Numbered from the stretch's first letter, positions 34,288-45,930 are shown. The stretch: 64,000 bases of DNA from Magnaporthiopsis rhizophila (GCA_003049465.1 PYSS01000067.1:62001-126000); one strand, 5' to 3'. Notes: a model not told the origin generated them from the letters alone. A program made the numbers and translations.

Positions 34288-37200
34288 GTTTTGACCGTCT
34301 TGACGTTTGTCGTCTTGGCCGCCTCTCTCGCTGTTGGTGTTTTCTCTCGCACTTCTGCGGGTGCCTCCTGCTAGTTTTTGCCTTTGGGCGTGGGTCTGTC
34401 CCCGCTGTCGCGAGTGGCGGCTCCGGCAGTTGCAAATGCTGCTGGCCAGCTGAGGGCTGTCTGAGGAGAGGCTGGGCGTCTGATGTCGAACCAGAGGAAT
34501 GCCATGGCTCCCCCAAGGAGGGCAGAAAGCAGGGATATCCGCAACAGCGCCGCCATCAAAATGTGCATGTATAAATGAGAACCTGTCTGTGTTCTCCATA
34601 CCCTCTGCAACACCGCTTTTCCCTCCCGCTATCACCTCCTCCTTTTCCCTCCACCTTTTCTGAGCCTTCTTCCTTCTGACCCCATCGGAGTCGGCCCTGC
34701 GCGGGGCGGCAGGGGCTGCAGACTGGCCCAGGCTCGTCGGCTTCTCGACCTGCTCAGTGTATCACACTACCATCAACATCGGCCGGTGTGCCCTCGGTCG
34801 ATGATGCTGCACAGTTGCACAACATCACAGCCCCCTCCCTTCTCTGATGGGCCACGAAAGCCGTCCTACTGACCTTGCACATGGCCCAATGGAGCGTTGG
34901 GTTGTCGACAACAGTCAATCGTGTCACCAGGCTGCCGCCACCCCTGAGGCAGTCTGAGGGCGCCCTGGGGCTGTTGGAGACGTCTGGACGGATAGGCGCG
35001 TTCGGAGAGAGGCGAGCCTAAAAAGCGGTGAGGGAGCCGGCACTGAACCACTGGCTGTCTAGACGCCACGGGATGTCGCCGACGGTTCTCGAAGGACCCG
35101 GTGCGATGGGCACAGACGGGGGGCACAGCGGGGCCCGGCGCTCTGTTTTGCGCTGTACTCTATTCTATTCTCCGGGTTCGATGGACCAGTCAGTATATTC
35201 GGCACTGTCGGACGCTCCATCAGGGGCTCACGACCTTGCGGTCAGGCCCGAGCCTGCCAGCACCCGGCTCTTGACGCAGGTTTGCGGAGACATGGGCAGC
35301 GGCATGACTGGACTGAGTCTTCCTCCCCTGGCTGGTGTGTTGGGAGACGATGCTTCCCGACGGCCACGAGACGAAGGAGCAGAACCGCTAGAGAAGGAAG
35401 GCCTCTCATGGTGCTGCACTTACACGGCAATGGGAGCAACACCTTCTAGCGGAGATGTCTACCGTTTGCCCCTGAGGTCTCGATGTATCCAGGAAGGGAC
35501 GGCAAACGGCGTAGTAAGGCTTCCCCGTGTTACAAGAGGAAAACTGATAGGATTCCAAACGAGTCTTGAAAATATTTCTTTTCGATGGGCAGCTATATCG
35601 AGCGAACAAGTTGGCTTTAAAAAAGGAAAGAGGAGTGTGGACGGGTAGCCCAACTCTTGAAATAGAGGAAAGACAGCCATTCCGTGGTCGCTCTTTGTCG
35701 ACATACACGCCTCCGCCTAAGGAAATGTTTCGTATTGCGGATACATCCTGAGATCATCTCGGATAGTCGTCCTTATCCCGCGTGGGCTTATTGACCAGGA
35801 CGGAATGGAGCTGCTGTTTGGGTTCGAAATGCATTATTTCGCGACTTCTACCCGGCCATCGGGAGCACATCCAGCATGCTACCTTTTCATGGTCTGACGG
35901 GATCACTTCCGAGCTGGTCAGATCTCAACCAAGCCGCCGGCGCGGAAGGGAAGCGCGGAGATGGTCCTGTAGTGCAGGAAATACAAGATTCGATTTACCC
36001 CATTTGGTCAGGGCCAGGTCAAGATGGTTGCCGGTGCGCTCGGCGCTATCGTTTGGTGGCGACGGGCGACGTTTGCTTTTTCTTTTTTCTTCTTCGTCTA
36101 CCCGCTCTTCGGCTTGAACTCGCGGACTGGAGGGTTTTCTACGAGGATGCTACTGGAACAGATGTAGATTAGGATTCCAGCAAACAAATTTGCCAGAAAT
36201 TCTCGATAGGGACTCTTTAACCCCGGAGGAAGACCCGGCTATCGTCATATGCGAAAGCTGATTTCTCACATCACATATCCTGTGTGTTGTTTGGAGGAGT
36301 CACAAGTGGGTCTGGAGCCCCACAGAGGCTGATCCGGCCCAACAGCAAACGTGGGGCGACGCCACGGGCGTTGGACAGCAGGCAGACGCTTGGACGGCTT
36401 GGGTTGCTGGACCGGGATGGCTCGGATGGTTTCCGATTTCTTCTTTCCCAGCCGCCTTCGCCTCCGGCACTTGTGAGAACTGAGATCTGACCAGCCTGGC
36501 TCTGCGTCCACTTCCGCCCGCGGCTGCCCACAGTCAGCCGCCCCTCCACTGGCCTCCAGACTCTGCACTTCTTTTTTTTCCTCCTTTGCGACGCCGTAGT
36601 CATTCATGTCATCACTAATCCACAACATAAGCAGTGACGCAGGCGTGTTATTTGATGACAGATACCTGCGGATGCATAACCAGCTGCTTGCGCGATCGAT
36701 CCATGCGCCAAGGTGTACGGGACTGGAGACAGATCTCTCACGCGACGCCGACTTCTGATTGTCTCAACAGGAGATAGCTACGCAATACGAACATTGACGC
36801 CGTAGCTATACCATGAGGTAACGAAGACAAAAAGATCGAGTTCTTTGTGCTGGGGAGGAAAGGGACAACTCCGACAAAGGTGAGCCTCTGGTAGCATACC
36901 CGTCGTGATGATGCAGGCGACCACGGAACGATTCGGTACCCACCCAGCCTGCACCCCTTTTCGGCGGGCGCGCCCACGGCGACTGTCTGGTAGACAAACA
37001 TGACCTGTAAAACTCAGGCAATGCTGCAACCCTTTTTTTTTTTTTTTTTCTGACGAAGAGTATCTTGGGATGCTTAGTGATGTTTGCCAGGAAGACGCCA
37101 ATTCCTACTGGTCGATGTTTGTCTGCCCCAACGACAGACCCCCAGCCATCAAGTAAAACCAGGTTTTGAGGGCAAGCAACCACGCAACCCATTATCACCG

Positions 37201-38526
37201 TATGGCCCGATCCCTCGTCGGGTTTTGCTCACGGTGTAGCGACCGCCTCTATGGCTAGAAGCAAAACTGGCCACCAGGAATGGACTGGCCGCTGGTTCGG
37301 GTTCGGTTGCAGCAAATTAGGATATCAATCCTTGATACAAAGTGCGCCTAGCTAGGCTCCTAGGTAGGTGGCCCGTTTCGAGGAGCATCTCTTCCGGAAA
37401 TGATACATGACATACATGGCAGAGTGGGTAAATTCGGCAGGCAAACATGCCCTGCGAAAACCGCCGCAAACCCATCGAGGCAGTCGTCCATGATCCAATA
37501 ATTTGCCTGATTCCCCAAGACGGGTCCTTCCAAAGACTCTCGTCACTACCTAGACAAACCGGACGCGAGCCGACGGTCCAAGTTGATCTGTCATGTTTCG
37601 GACTCCTGGCCAGCACCCGTCGGCTCTGGCGCCCAGCAACAAGGGCCAGGATGCGCGGTAATAAAAGGGGTACTGATGACGGACAAGCCGCAATCTTCCA
37701 GAATCGCTGTCTCAACAGATCCGATTCCAGACTCGAAAACACTGGGCGGCCCGCTCCAGACGAGAGCCAAGAGTCGTCCCAAGGACCTGGTCGGCACAAT
37801 CGACTCAGACTTGACTACGTAAGGTACTAGGTATTTTCCGCTCCGTTACAAATCCAGGGCAGATTTGTGCGAGTAGCCAGGTGGCACGCCAAGCGGCGCG
37901 TCATCACACGCAAGCGACGGGGGCGAGAGAAAGGAGTGCGGCAGCCAGTCACAAGCAGCGGCGATGGCGCGTGCGGATGCTGACGGGCATTCGTGCTGCC
38001 TGGCGTGCTGGCATGCCCAGCGTGCTAGATCTATGCCAACAACGCTGCCGCTTCCCCACCCGCTACTTTCGCCATGTAGACGACTTGTATCTGTTGCATC
38101 CACTGCGCAGCCGCTGCGCCCAAGTCGACAAGGTCGCTCGCGACATCTTTTCAGAATAACAAACCAAAAATTCCACCTATATGGCGCCCATGTGACGCCA
38201 AGCAGGCAGGGCGATGCAACAGCGGGGAGTTACGGCTGCCCATGTGCTGGCTTCCTCTTGTAATGATGGCGTGGGATGGGGCGGGCGATTCACACCCTAG
38301 GAGGCGCCCGCCGCACAAGCTGGCGCACTCTTTCTAGCTTCTGAGATCCTCGATGTCACATATGATCAAACAGCAGTAATAAGTAACATGTAACAGCTGC
38401 ACTAATTGAGTACGGATAGTAGTAGGTAAAATCTATCGCCGTAGAGAGTTTATTCCACTGTCGCTGTCGATGGATGGGTGGTGCAGGGCCAAAAAAAAAA
38501 AAAAAAAAAAAAAAGGTGTTGCGCGG
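34288..38526. other. 4.2-kb gene-poor region
   Basis: No gene supported. The left 700 bases are the probable promoter and leader of the Myb/SANT-like gene. Frames at 35028-35648 (+) and 37317-37799 (-) have mixed composition and no family resemblance. T-runs occur near 37034. Base composition is more even than in the coding parts. Confidence 0.45.
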
Positions 38527-38537
38527 GGACTCGAACC
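38527..38537 (-). promoter_or_regulatory. Extragenic Pol III B box downstream of U6
   Basis: Minus-strand GGTTCGAGTCC matches the TFIIIC B-box consensus GGTTCGANTCC exactly. It begins 7 nt beyond the T8 terminator of the U6 gene, on the same strand. No tRNA cloverleaf surrounds it. By analogy with yeast SNR6, which depends on a downstream B box, it is probably the U6 promoter element. Confidence 0.7.
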
Positions 38538-38544
38538 AAAAGCC

Positions 38545-38552
38545 AAAAAAAA
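38545..38552 (-). terminator. U6 Pol III terminator
   Basis: T8 run on the minus strand directly after the conserved 3' stem region of U6. Confidence 0.85.
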
Positions 38553-38648
38553 TGTTGAGCTTCTCTTTGATTGAGCGTGTCATCCTTAGTGCAGGGGCCA
38601 TGCTAATCTTCTCTGTATCGTTTCAAATTGACCAAATGCCCGAAGGCG
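38549..38648 (-). ncRNA. U6 spliceosomal snRNA
   Basis: Minus-strand gene of about 100 nt. The 5' end forms the hairpin GCC-TTCG-GGC. The invariant core follows: GATACAGAGAAGATTAGC holds the ACAGAGA box that pairs with the 5' splice site, then CATGGCCCCTGCACTAAGGA with the AGC/U4-pairing region, then ATGACACGC. The 3' domain ends CTCAACA before a T8 run. Only a few positions in the core differ from the vertebrate sequence. No mRNA-type intron interrupts it, unlike fission yeast U6. The exact 5' nucleotide is uncertain by one or two bases. It acts in the spliceosome catalytic centre and is transcribed by RNA polymerase III. Confidence 0.96.
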
Positions 38649-39128
38649 AAAGTCAACTGCATGGATCTAGCTTATATGGGACGGGCGTGCCGTCCCATGT
38701 GGCGGTCTGGGCCTCCGGTTGGGCCAATGACATCCCACTACTGCCTCGCTTGCCACCCGGCGACGCACAGTGCCGTTTAACGCGAACCATCCTCGCCTTG
38801 GTTCGCGTCTGTTTGAAGGGCACAGGCCTCGGTCTGACCCTGGCGGCTGCGTGCGATCCGCTTCAACATCACGCGCTCACGACATGGGAACCTCGGAGAG
38901 GTCGAGTCGCATGCAAAATGTCTACTTTTCTGGGCTCGTTGTGTACCTAGGTCCTAGCGCACCGCGAGGCCGCGTCCCCCCGCGCCTGCATAATGCACAG
39001 TGGCCCATCCGCCTTCTTCTCCTTCGCCTGTCTGTCTCGATCTGTTCATCAATCCCCTCCGCCCTTTTTTAGTCCTCGAGTGGACGGGAAGCTTCCTGGT
39101 TTAATCTCCTGCGCTCCATCGGGCTTCT
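38649..39128. other. Region between U6 and the cysteine-rich protein gene
   Basis: U6 promoter, then the 3' flank of the leftward secreted-protein gene. A frame through U6 (38474-38950) is spurious. Confidence 0.5.
38671..38676 (-). promoter_or_regulatory. TATA box of the U6 gene
   Basis: Minus-strand TATAAG about 25 bases upstream of the U6 5' end, the usual spacing for TFIIIB recruitment at U6 genes. Confidence 0.7.
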
Positions 39129-39612
39129 CTAGACGCAAAGCCCAAGGCAGTCGCGTCCGCCGTTCTCGGGATCGCAGGTATCCGTGGGGTCGTCGACGCA
39201 GATCTTGTTCTCGTCCTCGCAAGGTTTTCCGATGAATCCCATGCAGGGAATGGGCTCGACGCAGATCCCAGGGATGTCGCAGGCCATGCCGCAGCTCGGC
39301 TTCCTGGGGTCATCGATGCATATATGTCCCTGGAGATATGCGCGACAACACGAGGATTAGCTAACTAGACCTTCTTCTGTCGGTCCTATGCGGGGGATCT
39401 TTCCACCGCTGAAGTTATATATCGCGGCAATCCAGAAACGCGCTGCTCCGACGCACCTTGGGGCATGGCTTGGGATCGACGGCAAAGCCTCCGCACGCTT
39501 GGTAGGAAGGTATCGTGGGCTGTGCGTAGGCCGCAGAGGTCTTGCTTCCAGGTAGAGCCAGCCCAGGAGCCAGCGCAATGGCGGAGAGGACGAGGAACTT
39601 GATGGGCGCCAT
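39129..39612 (-). CDS. Small secreted cysteine-rich protein (12 Cys)
   Basis: Two exons, 39612-39457 and 39329-39129, with a 127-nt GTGCGT...CAG intron; 118 residues. The signal peptide is clear (MAPIKFLVLSAIALAPGLAL). The mature part of roughly 95 residues has 12 cysteines, in two similar halves: CPKGHICIDDPRKPSCGMAC and a second with CEDENKICVDDPTDTC ending DCLGLCV. The C-x-DDP-x-x-x-C pattern recurs in families of small secreted proteins from plant- and insect-associated fungi, usually called candidate effectors. The intron is needed to join the two halves: without it the frame stops after a few residues. An even Cys count suggests disulphide stabilisation outside the cell. No function is assigned. 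Confidence 0.82.
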
Positions 39613-41522
39613 ACTGTCCTGTCTGTAGAGCTGATGCTGTCGTCTGATAGCTCGAGTTCGGGCGACGTCTGCTGCCTGGTCTGCCTACAGAGTTTCCCGC
39701 TGGTGGTGGGAGATATGAGATGGTAGGACCCGAGCAAGTACTGCGGACGACAGCTGGAACCCACGTAATTATTATCTCATGTTTCGGTCGGGTACCGCTT
39801 CAACTTGGTTGCTGAAGGAGAACATCACATAACCAGGAGAATTTCTAGGCGAGAAACAAGGGCTTCATTTCTCCGAGAGCTGAGACAATGACGCCATCGT
39901 GTTTTTTTTTTTTTTTTTTTAAGGAAAGTGTTCGTCACTCCTCGCCTAGCATCCACGTATCAGGAAAGGGCGTTGCGCACGCTGAGCTAAAAGCTGCGTC
40001 ACCGCAATTCCAATGCCTCAAATCCGCGAGGGAAGGGCCGAATACACGATGCTAATCCTCCATCAACTGGATTCAGCTGGCTGGCCGGTAAAACCTTTTT
40101 TTTTTTTTCCCCCTAGGTAGGTAGTAACCGCAACATACCTACCATTCGGCTATTTTGGCTTTGCGTGTTGACATACCTTTACAGGGAAAGCCGCGGGGAC
40201 CGATTAATACACCATGCTCGATATCACCAAATACCTAGTTTTTGCTTGTTTAAGCTGTGATCTCCTTTCTGTTGTTATGACGGGACTGAGCCTGAAAAAA
40301 CGCGCCTGGTGAGAGGGCCTAGTGACGAACTCTTTATCGAGCGCCATCAGGGAGTTACACTAGCCGTGACAACCTACCAATGCAACTGGCGAAGAGCTCA
40401 AGGACAGAACGGTGGTAGCTTTCTGATGGCGCCGCTTGCAGCGTGCTGAGCTCATCGTGGATTCTTTCCCGTTTCGAGGACTGCTCCTTCCCATTGCAAA
40501 GCCACGCCTGCTTCTGATGGTCCAGCGTGCAGAACCCCATGTCAACCGCTCCCTGCCCGCCTCTCCGGTGAGGTTCATGACGCAGTCACCAACGTCAAAC
40601 TCTTTGTTCTGGACCTCTCGTTTCGAGTAGGTAGGTCCATTAACCCCATTGCTCTCCCATTTTCGCTCCCACTTATTATTTTCGTCTTCCCCTCAATGGC
40701 GACTGTTATGACTTGGAATGGCCGGCTCGCCAGATTTCGTTTGTGGGGCTTGCCAAGGCGGGAATTTGATGGTTCAAAGCCACCCCCTGCACCGCGCATT
40801 TCGTGACTGGTAGGGCCAGGTGGTCCGCCGAGGGACTCATTTCCCACAGGGAAATGTCTGAGGATTGCTTGGCGCGGTATTCTAGCATATGCTTGTCGGG
40901 TTTCCGAGGTGATTCTCGTCATTCTGTCAATCACTTCCATTGACCGAGTTATTCTGACTCGCTGGCGCCATAAAACGACACAGGGCTACGCGTCGCGTGT
41001 CAACCAATGGCATCGGACTCCCGGCTTTGGCAGGTGGTCGGTGTTGAGGGAGCAAAAAAGTCTTACGGCATGGATGCAACCCCAACCCAAGCTTGTCGGC
41101 TGCAAAGAGTTTGGAGAAGCCCACCGTCGATGGCACTCTGCGGACAGCCGACCAAAAGCGGGCGAAGATGCGGAGGCGACTGCGGGGGCGAGCGCCTATG
41201 GCCAGCCGATTACAAGGCACCCACCCTGTCCCGTCCTGTCCCACGAGTGACGACACCCTGCTCCATGCGGGGACCGCGGGATCAACACACGAGACACGAC
41301 GTCTTGACCGGAGCGGCCTGCGGCTGCGATTCGCGGCGCCTTAGGGTCCGCCGAGGCGCCTGATTCGGGCAAGGAGACCCATAAACGACGCTCCCCGCCC
41401 CTCCTGTGCTCTCGTCATGTGGTGGACGTCGACCCCTTCCGCCAAGGCCTTGACCACAGCTGCGCTGCCCCAGAGCCAGCGGCGAAGACACCCTCAAGAC
41501 AGCTCGCAAGCACACAGCTAGG
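39613..41522. other. 1.9-kb intergenic region, no gene seen
   Basis: AT-richer than the flanking genes, with T-runs near 39902 and 40097 and several TAGGTAGG motifs. Short frames only. The right end should hold the GH125 promoter. Confidence 0.5.
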
Positions 41523-43178
41523 ATGCTCTCCTCGTCGACCGCCGCCGTGGCCCAGGCCGCGCTCCTGCTCGCCGCCCATGCCGTGGCCCGGGAGTGTCCC
41601 AACTACGTGGACTACTTCAAGCGCAAGCACGAGCCCCTCAGCACCGGCCGCTACGCGCTGTCCTACATGCGCCCGCCCGTCGAGTGCCGCACCTTCAAGT
41701 CGCAGGAGGTCGAGGACGCCGTGGCGCGCGTGCGGGCGGCCGTCACGGACCCGGACCTGGCGCGCATCTTCGAGAACGCGTTCCCGAACACGCTGGATAC
41801 GGCCATCAAGTGGCGCGGCAGCGCGGCCGGCAACGCCGACGAGGAGCTGACCTTTCTCATCACGGGCGACATCAACGCCATGTGGCTGCGAGACTCGGCC
41901 AACCAGATGCAGTCGTATCTGCCTCTCCTCAAGGCCAGCGACTCCCGCGACAGCATCGCCAGCCTGTTCCGCGGCACAATCAACCTGCAGGCCCGCTACC
42001 TGCTGACGTCCCCTTACTGCAACAGCTTCCAGCCGCCCGTGGAGTCTGGGATCCCGCCCGCCAAGAACGATGCGGCCAACGGGGACAACGTCACACCGCG
42101 CTACAACGACTCGTCCGTATTCGAGTGCAAGTACGAGCTCGACAGCCTGGCCGCATTCCTTCAGCTCTCGCACGATTACCACAGCGCTACGGGCGACGCT
42201 GCCTTCTTCGGCCGCTTCCGCTGGGTCGACGCTGTGCGCGCGACCCTTAACGTCGCTCGGGACATGATGACGGGCACGTACGGCGAAGACGGCCGTGTTC
42301 TCAAGTCTGCCTATACCTTCGCGCGCACCACGTCGCGCGGCAGCGAGACCCTGACGAACGACGGCATCGGCAACCCCGTCGCCAACGGCACGGGCCTCAT
42401 CAGGTCGGCCTTCCGCCCCAGCGACGACGTCGCCATCTACCAGCTCTTCATCCCCGCCAACATGATGTTCGCCGCCAACCTGGCGCGCGCTGCCGACATC
42501 GCGGCCAAGATCTCGAGCGGCAACCAGGCTCTGGCCGGACTCGCGACCGAAATGCGCGACATGGCGGCGTCGCTGCGCAACGCCATCAACAGCCACGGCG
42601 TGGTGCCTGACGCGACGCGCTCGGGGCGCGGCGACGTCTACGCCTACGAGGTGGACGGCTACGGCTCCGCCAACATCATGGACGACGCCAACATCCCGAG
42701 CCTTCTGTCGGCGCCGCTCTCGGGCTTCGTGGACCGCAACGACCCGCTGTACCGCAACACGCGCGCCCTCGTCCTGGGCGAGAAGGGGGTCAACTCGAAC
42801 CCCTACTTCATGCGGGGACCCGTCATCAACGCCGTCGGCGGGCCGCACATCGGCCCCGGCTACGCCTGGCCCATGGCCAGCATCGTGCGCATCCTCACCA
42901 GCGACGACGACGCCGAGATCAAGAGGGTCCTGCGCGAGCTGGTCAGCAGCACCGATGGCCTGGGGCTGATGCACGAGGCTGTCAATGCGCACAACCAGTC
43001 GGATTGGACTCGGCCATGGTTCGTAACCTTTCTTGGTTTGTTGCTTCTCGTACATGCTCAGCTGGCTAACTATGTTCGTCACTGCTACAGGTTCTCGTGG
43101 GCGAACGGTCTTTTTGGCCAGATGATACTTGACCTACTGGAGAGGAAGCCTGAAATCCTGAAAGAAAGCTTCCAATAA
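41523..43178 (+). CDS. Secreted GH125 exo-alpha-1,6-mannosidase
   Basis: Glycoside hydrolase family 125 (metal-independent DUF1237-type) enzymes remove terminal alpha-1,6-linked mannose from glycans. The signal peptide is MLSSSTAAVAQAALLLAAHA, with the mature start near RECPNYVDYF. Family motifs include LTFLITGDINAMWLRDSANQ (about 113-127), KYELDSLAAFLQL, YAYEVDGYGSANIMDDANIP, NPYFMRGPVINAVGGPHIG and LMHEAVNAHN. A 72-nt intron (43019-43090) with GTTCGT donor, CTAAC branch and TACAG acceptor splits TRPW|FSWANGLFG. Splicing gives 527 residues; the unspliced frame stays open at 551. Potential N-glycosylation sites (NDS, NGT, NQS) fit secretion. Start: first ATG before the signal peptide. Confidence 0.93.
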   Translation: MLSSSTAAVAQAALLLAAHAVARECPNYVDYFKRKHEPLSTGRYALSYMRPPVECRTFKSQEVEDAVARVRAAVTDPDLARIFENAFPNTLDTAIKWRGSAAGNADEELTFLITGDINAMWLRDSANQMQSYLPLLKASDSRDSIASLFRGTINLQARYLLTSPYCNSFQPPVESGIPPAKNDAANGDNVTPRYNDSSVFECKYELDSLAAFLQLSHDYHSATGDAAFFGRFRWVDAVRATLNVARDMMTGTYGEDGRVLKSAYTFARTTSRGSETLTNDGIGNPVANGTGLIRSAFRPSDDVAIYQLFIPANMMFAANLARAADIAAKISSGNQALAGLATEMRDMAASLRNAINSHGVVPDATRSGRGDVYAYEVDGYGSANIMDDANIPSLLSAPLSGFVDRNDPLYRNTRALVLGEKGVNSNPYFMRGPVINAVGGPHIGPGYAWPMASIVRILTSDDDAEIKRVLRELVSSTDGLGLMHEAVNAHNQSDWTRPWFVTFLGLLLLVHAQLANYVRHCYRFSWANGLFGQMILDLLERKPEILKESFQ

Positions 43179-43802
43179 TGGACGGACCCAAGTTTTGGAT
43201 AGAAAGAAAGCTTGGGCTGCTCTGCCGCCGACTTGCAGGCAATTCCGATGCTCTTCAAGAGGCATGGTAATCAATGTTTAACGATAATTAACTGATGAAT
43301 CTATTCTTGCGAGCGGATAAACAGTGCCGGAATGGAATTATATCTATCTCTTTTTCCGCGGCCTCCCGTCCTCGACCGAGATGGTAGATCCAGGGCAGCC
43401 TCGGTGTGCGCGAGTCCGAGGCGAAGCCGAGGAGGGGACGGCTCCTCAGTCATCTTCTGAGGGGTAATACCACGTCGGAGCTGCAGTTCATTTGCTCACT
43501 TAAGGTTATTCGCTGCCCGCCAGGGCGGCCTTGTCACTCCCCGCGTCCCCCACACTTGGCGCCGCTTTGGTGCTACTCTGTTGTACCGGGATATATGCAG
43601 CCGGCATTGGCTGGTGCTCTGCTATAATAGCCGACGACTTGGGTGGTATCTAACTAGGTATATACTTCTTCTCTGGTGCTGCCCCCTGAAAACCCAATTT
43701 TTTCTTTAACCCTCCTGGTACATTGATCGATTGCCAGCGGCAATGTACAGCCCCTGAAGACGGGCGCGTTCCTTCGTTTCTACTATCTAGACGACTACTA
43801 TC
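43179..43802. other. Intergenic region between GH125 and FAD-oxidase genes
   Basis: 3' flank of the GH125 gene and promoter of the FAD-oxidase gene on the same strand, with TATATA-like sequences near 43650-43665. No gene seen. Confidence 0.5.
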
Positions 43803-44742
43803 ATGTCATATGCGCGGGGGATGCGCGGCGCTTTGGCTGCGGTCCTGTGCCTCTCGCACCCATCGTGCGCCGCGCTCGCCGCGGGGACGCCCCTGTTCCC
43901 GTACGAGACGGTCCAGCTCCGAGCCGAAGATGTGACAAGGCTCGGCGGCCAGCACGCGTCGCTCCTGGACTTTGAGCACGAGGGAAATCCGGCCCCGGTG
44001 CTCGTCGCCGACCAGTGCAGGGCGTTTCCGGGCACCGACTCCTGGCCGACCCAGAGCGCCTGGGACGCGCTCGACGGCGCGCTCGGTCGCGGTGCGCTCA
44101 TCCCGACGGTCCCCGTCGCGGCGCCGTGCTATCGGAACTGGGGCAGATACGATGCGGAGAAGTGCGCGGCTGTTGTTGCCAACTGGACGAATCCATATTT
44201 CCAGTAGGTACTTGGAGTTGTGTTGCCGGATCAGACGCCACCCAGGAAATCTGCGGGCTGATAGTGATCTGGGAGGAACGCAGCGAGGCGGACCCGACGT
44301 CCATCATGTGGCCGCTCTGGCAGGGCCGGACCTGCATGCCGTCCCTCAACGGGAGCAGCAGCAGCAGCAGCGGCTGCACGCTCGGCGGCTACCCGGCGTA
44401 CGCGGTCAACGTCAGCACGGTGGCGCAGGTGCAGCTGGCCGTCAACTTTGCGCGCAACGCCAACGTGCGGCTCGTCGTCAAGAACACGGGCCACTGCTAC
44501 CTGGGCAAGTCGAGCGGCGCCGGGTCGCTGGCCGTGTGGACGCACCGGCTCAAGGACATTGAGTTCCTGCCCGAGTACAGCGGCGGCGTCGGCGGCTATG
44601 AGGGGCCCGCCTTCAAGGTCGGCGCGGGCGTGACGGTGCGCGAGATCTACCGCGCGGCAGATAAGAACGGGGTGACTGTGTCCGGGGGGATTTGCGAGGC
44701 GAGTGAAATGGAAAATCCCGGAAAAGCACAAGTTGCGGGTGT

Positions 44743-44775
<33 letters not shown>

Positions 44776-45930
44776 AATTGCTGACTTTCCGGCGCCGAAA
44801 ATCAGAGCGTCGGCTTCACGGGTGGCTACCTCCAGGGCGGCGGACACACGCCCATGTCGGGCCTGCACGGCATGGCGGCCGACCACGTCATGGCGCTCGA
44901 GGTGGTGACGGCGTCTGGGCGCTTTGTCACCGCCTCGCCCTCCAGCAACGCGGACCTGTTCTGGGCGCTGCGCGGCGGCGGCGGCGGCACGTACGGCGTG
45001 GTGACGTCGGCAGTCGTGCGCGCGCACCCGCGCGTCCCTGTCGTGACGTCGTGGTTCAACATCAGCACCTACTCCCCGTCGTCGGGTGCAGTCGAGGCGA
45101 CCCCGGAGGCCTTCTGGGCCGGCGTGCGCGCCTTCTTCGAGCGCTTCGTGCAGTGGACCGACGCCGGCACGTACTCGTACTTTTGGCTGTTCAACGGCGG
45201 CGGCGGGCGGCTGCGCCTCGAGGTCGTGCCATTTTGGGCGCCCAACCACACGCTCGAGTCCTTTGACGCGCTGACGCGGCCGTTCTTTGACGTGATCCGC
45301 AACGACCTCCGCCTCCCCGGCTTCGAGCCCCGCACGCGCGCCTTTGACCGCTTCTACCCGGCCTACCACGACAGCTGGGGCAACGAGACGGTCGGGGGGA
45401 CCCACGTGCCCGCGAACCGGCTGTTCCCGCGTTCCGGGTTCGAGGACCCGGCCAAGTTCAACAAAACCTTTGACGTGCTGCGCGCGCACGCCGAGCAGGT
45501 GACGGGCCGCGGCTGGGGCGGCTACCACCAGGCGCCGCGCAACCGGTCGGGGGTCGACAACGGCGTCAACTCGGCTTGGCGACAGGCCGTGGCATTCCTG
45601 ATCGCGTCGCTGGGTGTCCCGGCCGACGCGAGCCCGGCGCAGGTCGGCGCCACGAACACGAGGCTGGTGGACGTGCTGATGCGGCGGTGGAGAGAGGTCG
45701 CGCCCGCGAGCGAGGGCGGGGGTTCGTACCTCAACGAGGGCACGCCCGTTGAGCCGGACTGGCAGGCCAGCTACTACGGCGACCGGTACGCGCGCCTGCT
45801 GGAGATCAAGCGGAAGTGGGACCCGACCGGGGTGTTTTATGTGACGACGGGTGTTGGTAGCGAGGATTGGGAGGTCAGGGACGGCGACCAGGGGACGCAG
45901 ACGCAGAATGGGCGGCTGTGTAGGGTGTGA
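43803..45930 (+). CDS. Secreted FAD-linked oxidase, berberine-bridge/isoamyl alcohol oxidase type
   Basis: Flavoenzyme of the VAO/PCMH fold, predicted to oxidise an alcohol or sugar outside the cell. Exons: 43803-44203, 44284-44698 and 44806-45930; 646 residues. A hydrophobic start (GALAAVLCLSHPSCAALAAG) looks like a signal peptide. The first junction restores YFHEADPTSIMWPLW. The FAD domain has LRLVVKNTGHCYLGKSSG-like sequence with His204 at the usual covalent attachment site, then CESVGFTGGYLQGGGHTPMSG and LFWALRGGGGGTYGVVTS. The C-terminal BBE domain ends with WQASYYGDRYARLLEIKRKW and DPTGVFYVTTGVGS. The second intron is GC-AG (GCGAGT...CAG) and is the only way to restore the conserved CES-VG motif. 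N-glycosylation sites are frequent. Substrate unknown. Confidence 0.9.
44738..44775 (+). repeat. Compound (GT)n(GA)n microsatellite inside an intron
   Basis: About ten GT units followed by about eight AG units within the second intron of the FAD-oxidase gene. Confidence 0.9.

Noticed and set aside
35028..35648. A 206-codon frame on the plus strand
   Set aside because: No domain, no codon bias like neighbouring genes, and mixed composition.
37317..37799. A 160-codon minus-strand frame
   Set aside because: No motif or splice context; probably chance.
38474..38950. Plus-strand frame through the U6 locus
   Set aside because: It overlaps the U6 snRNA gene and a poly-A run; not a protein gene.
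41415..43082. A 555-codon minus-strand frame opposite GH125
   Set aside because: Antisense shadow of a GC-rich coding region; no family resemblance.
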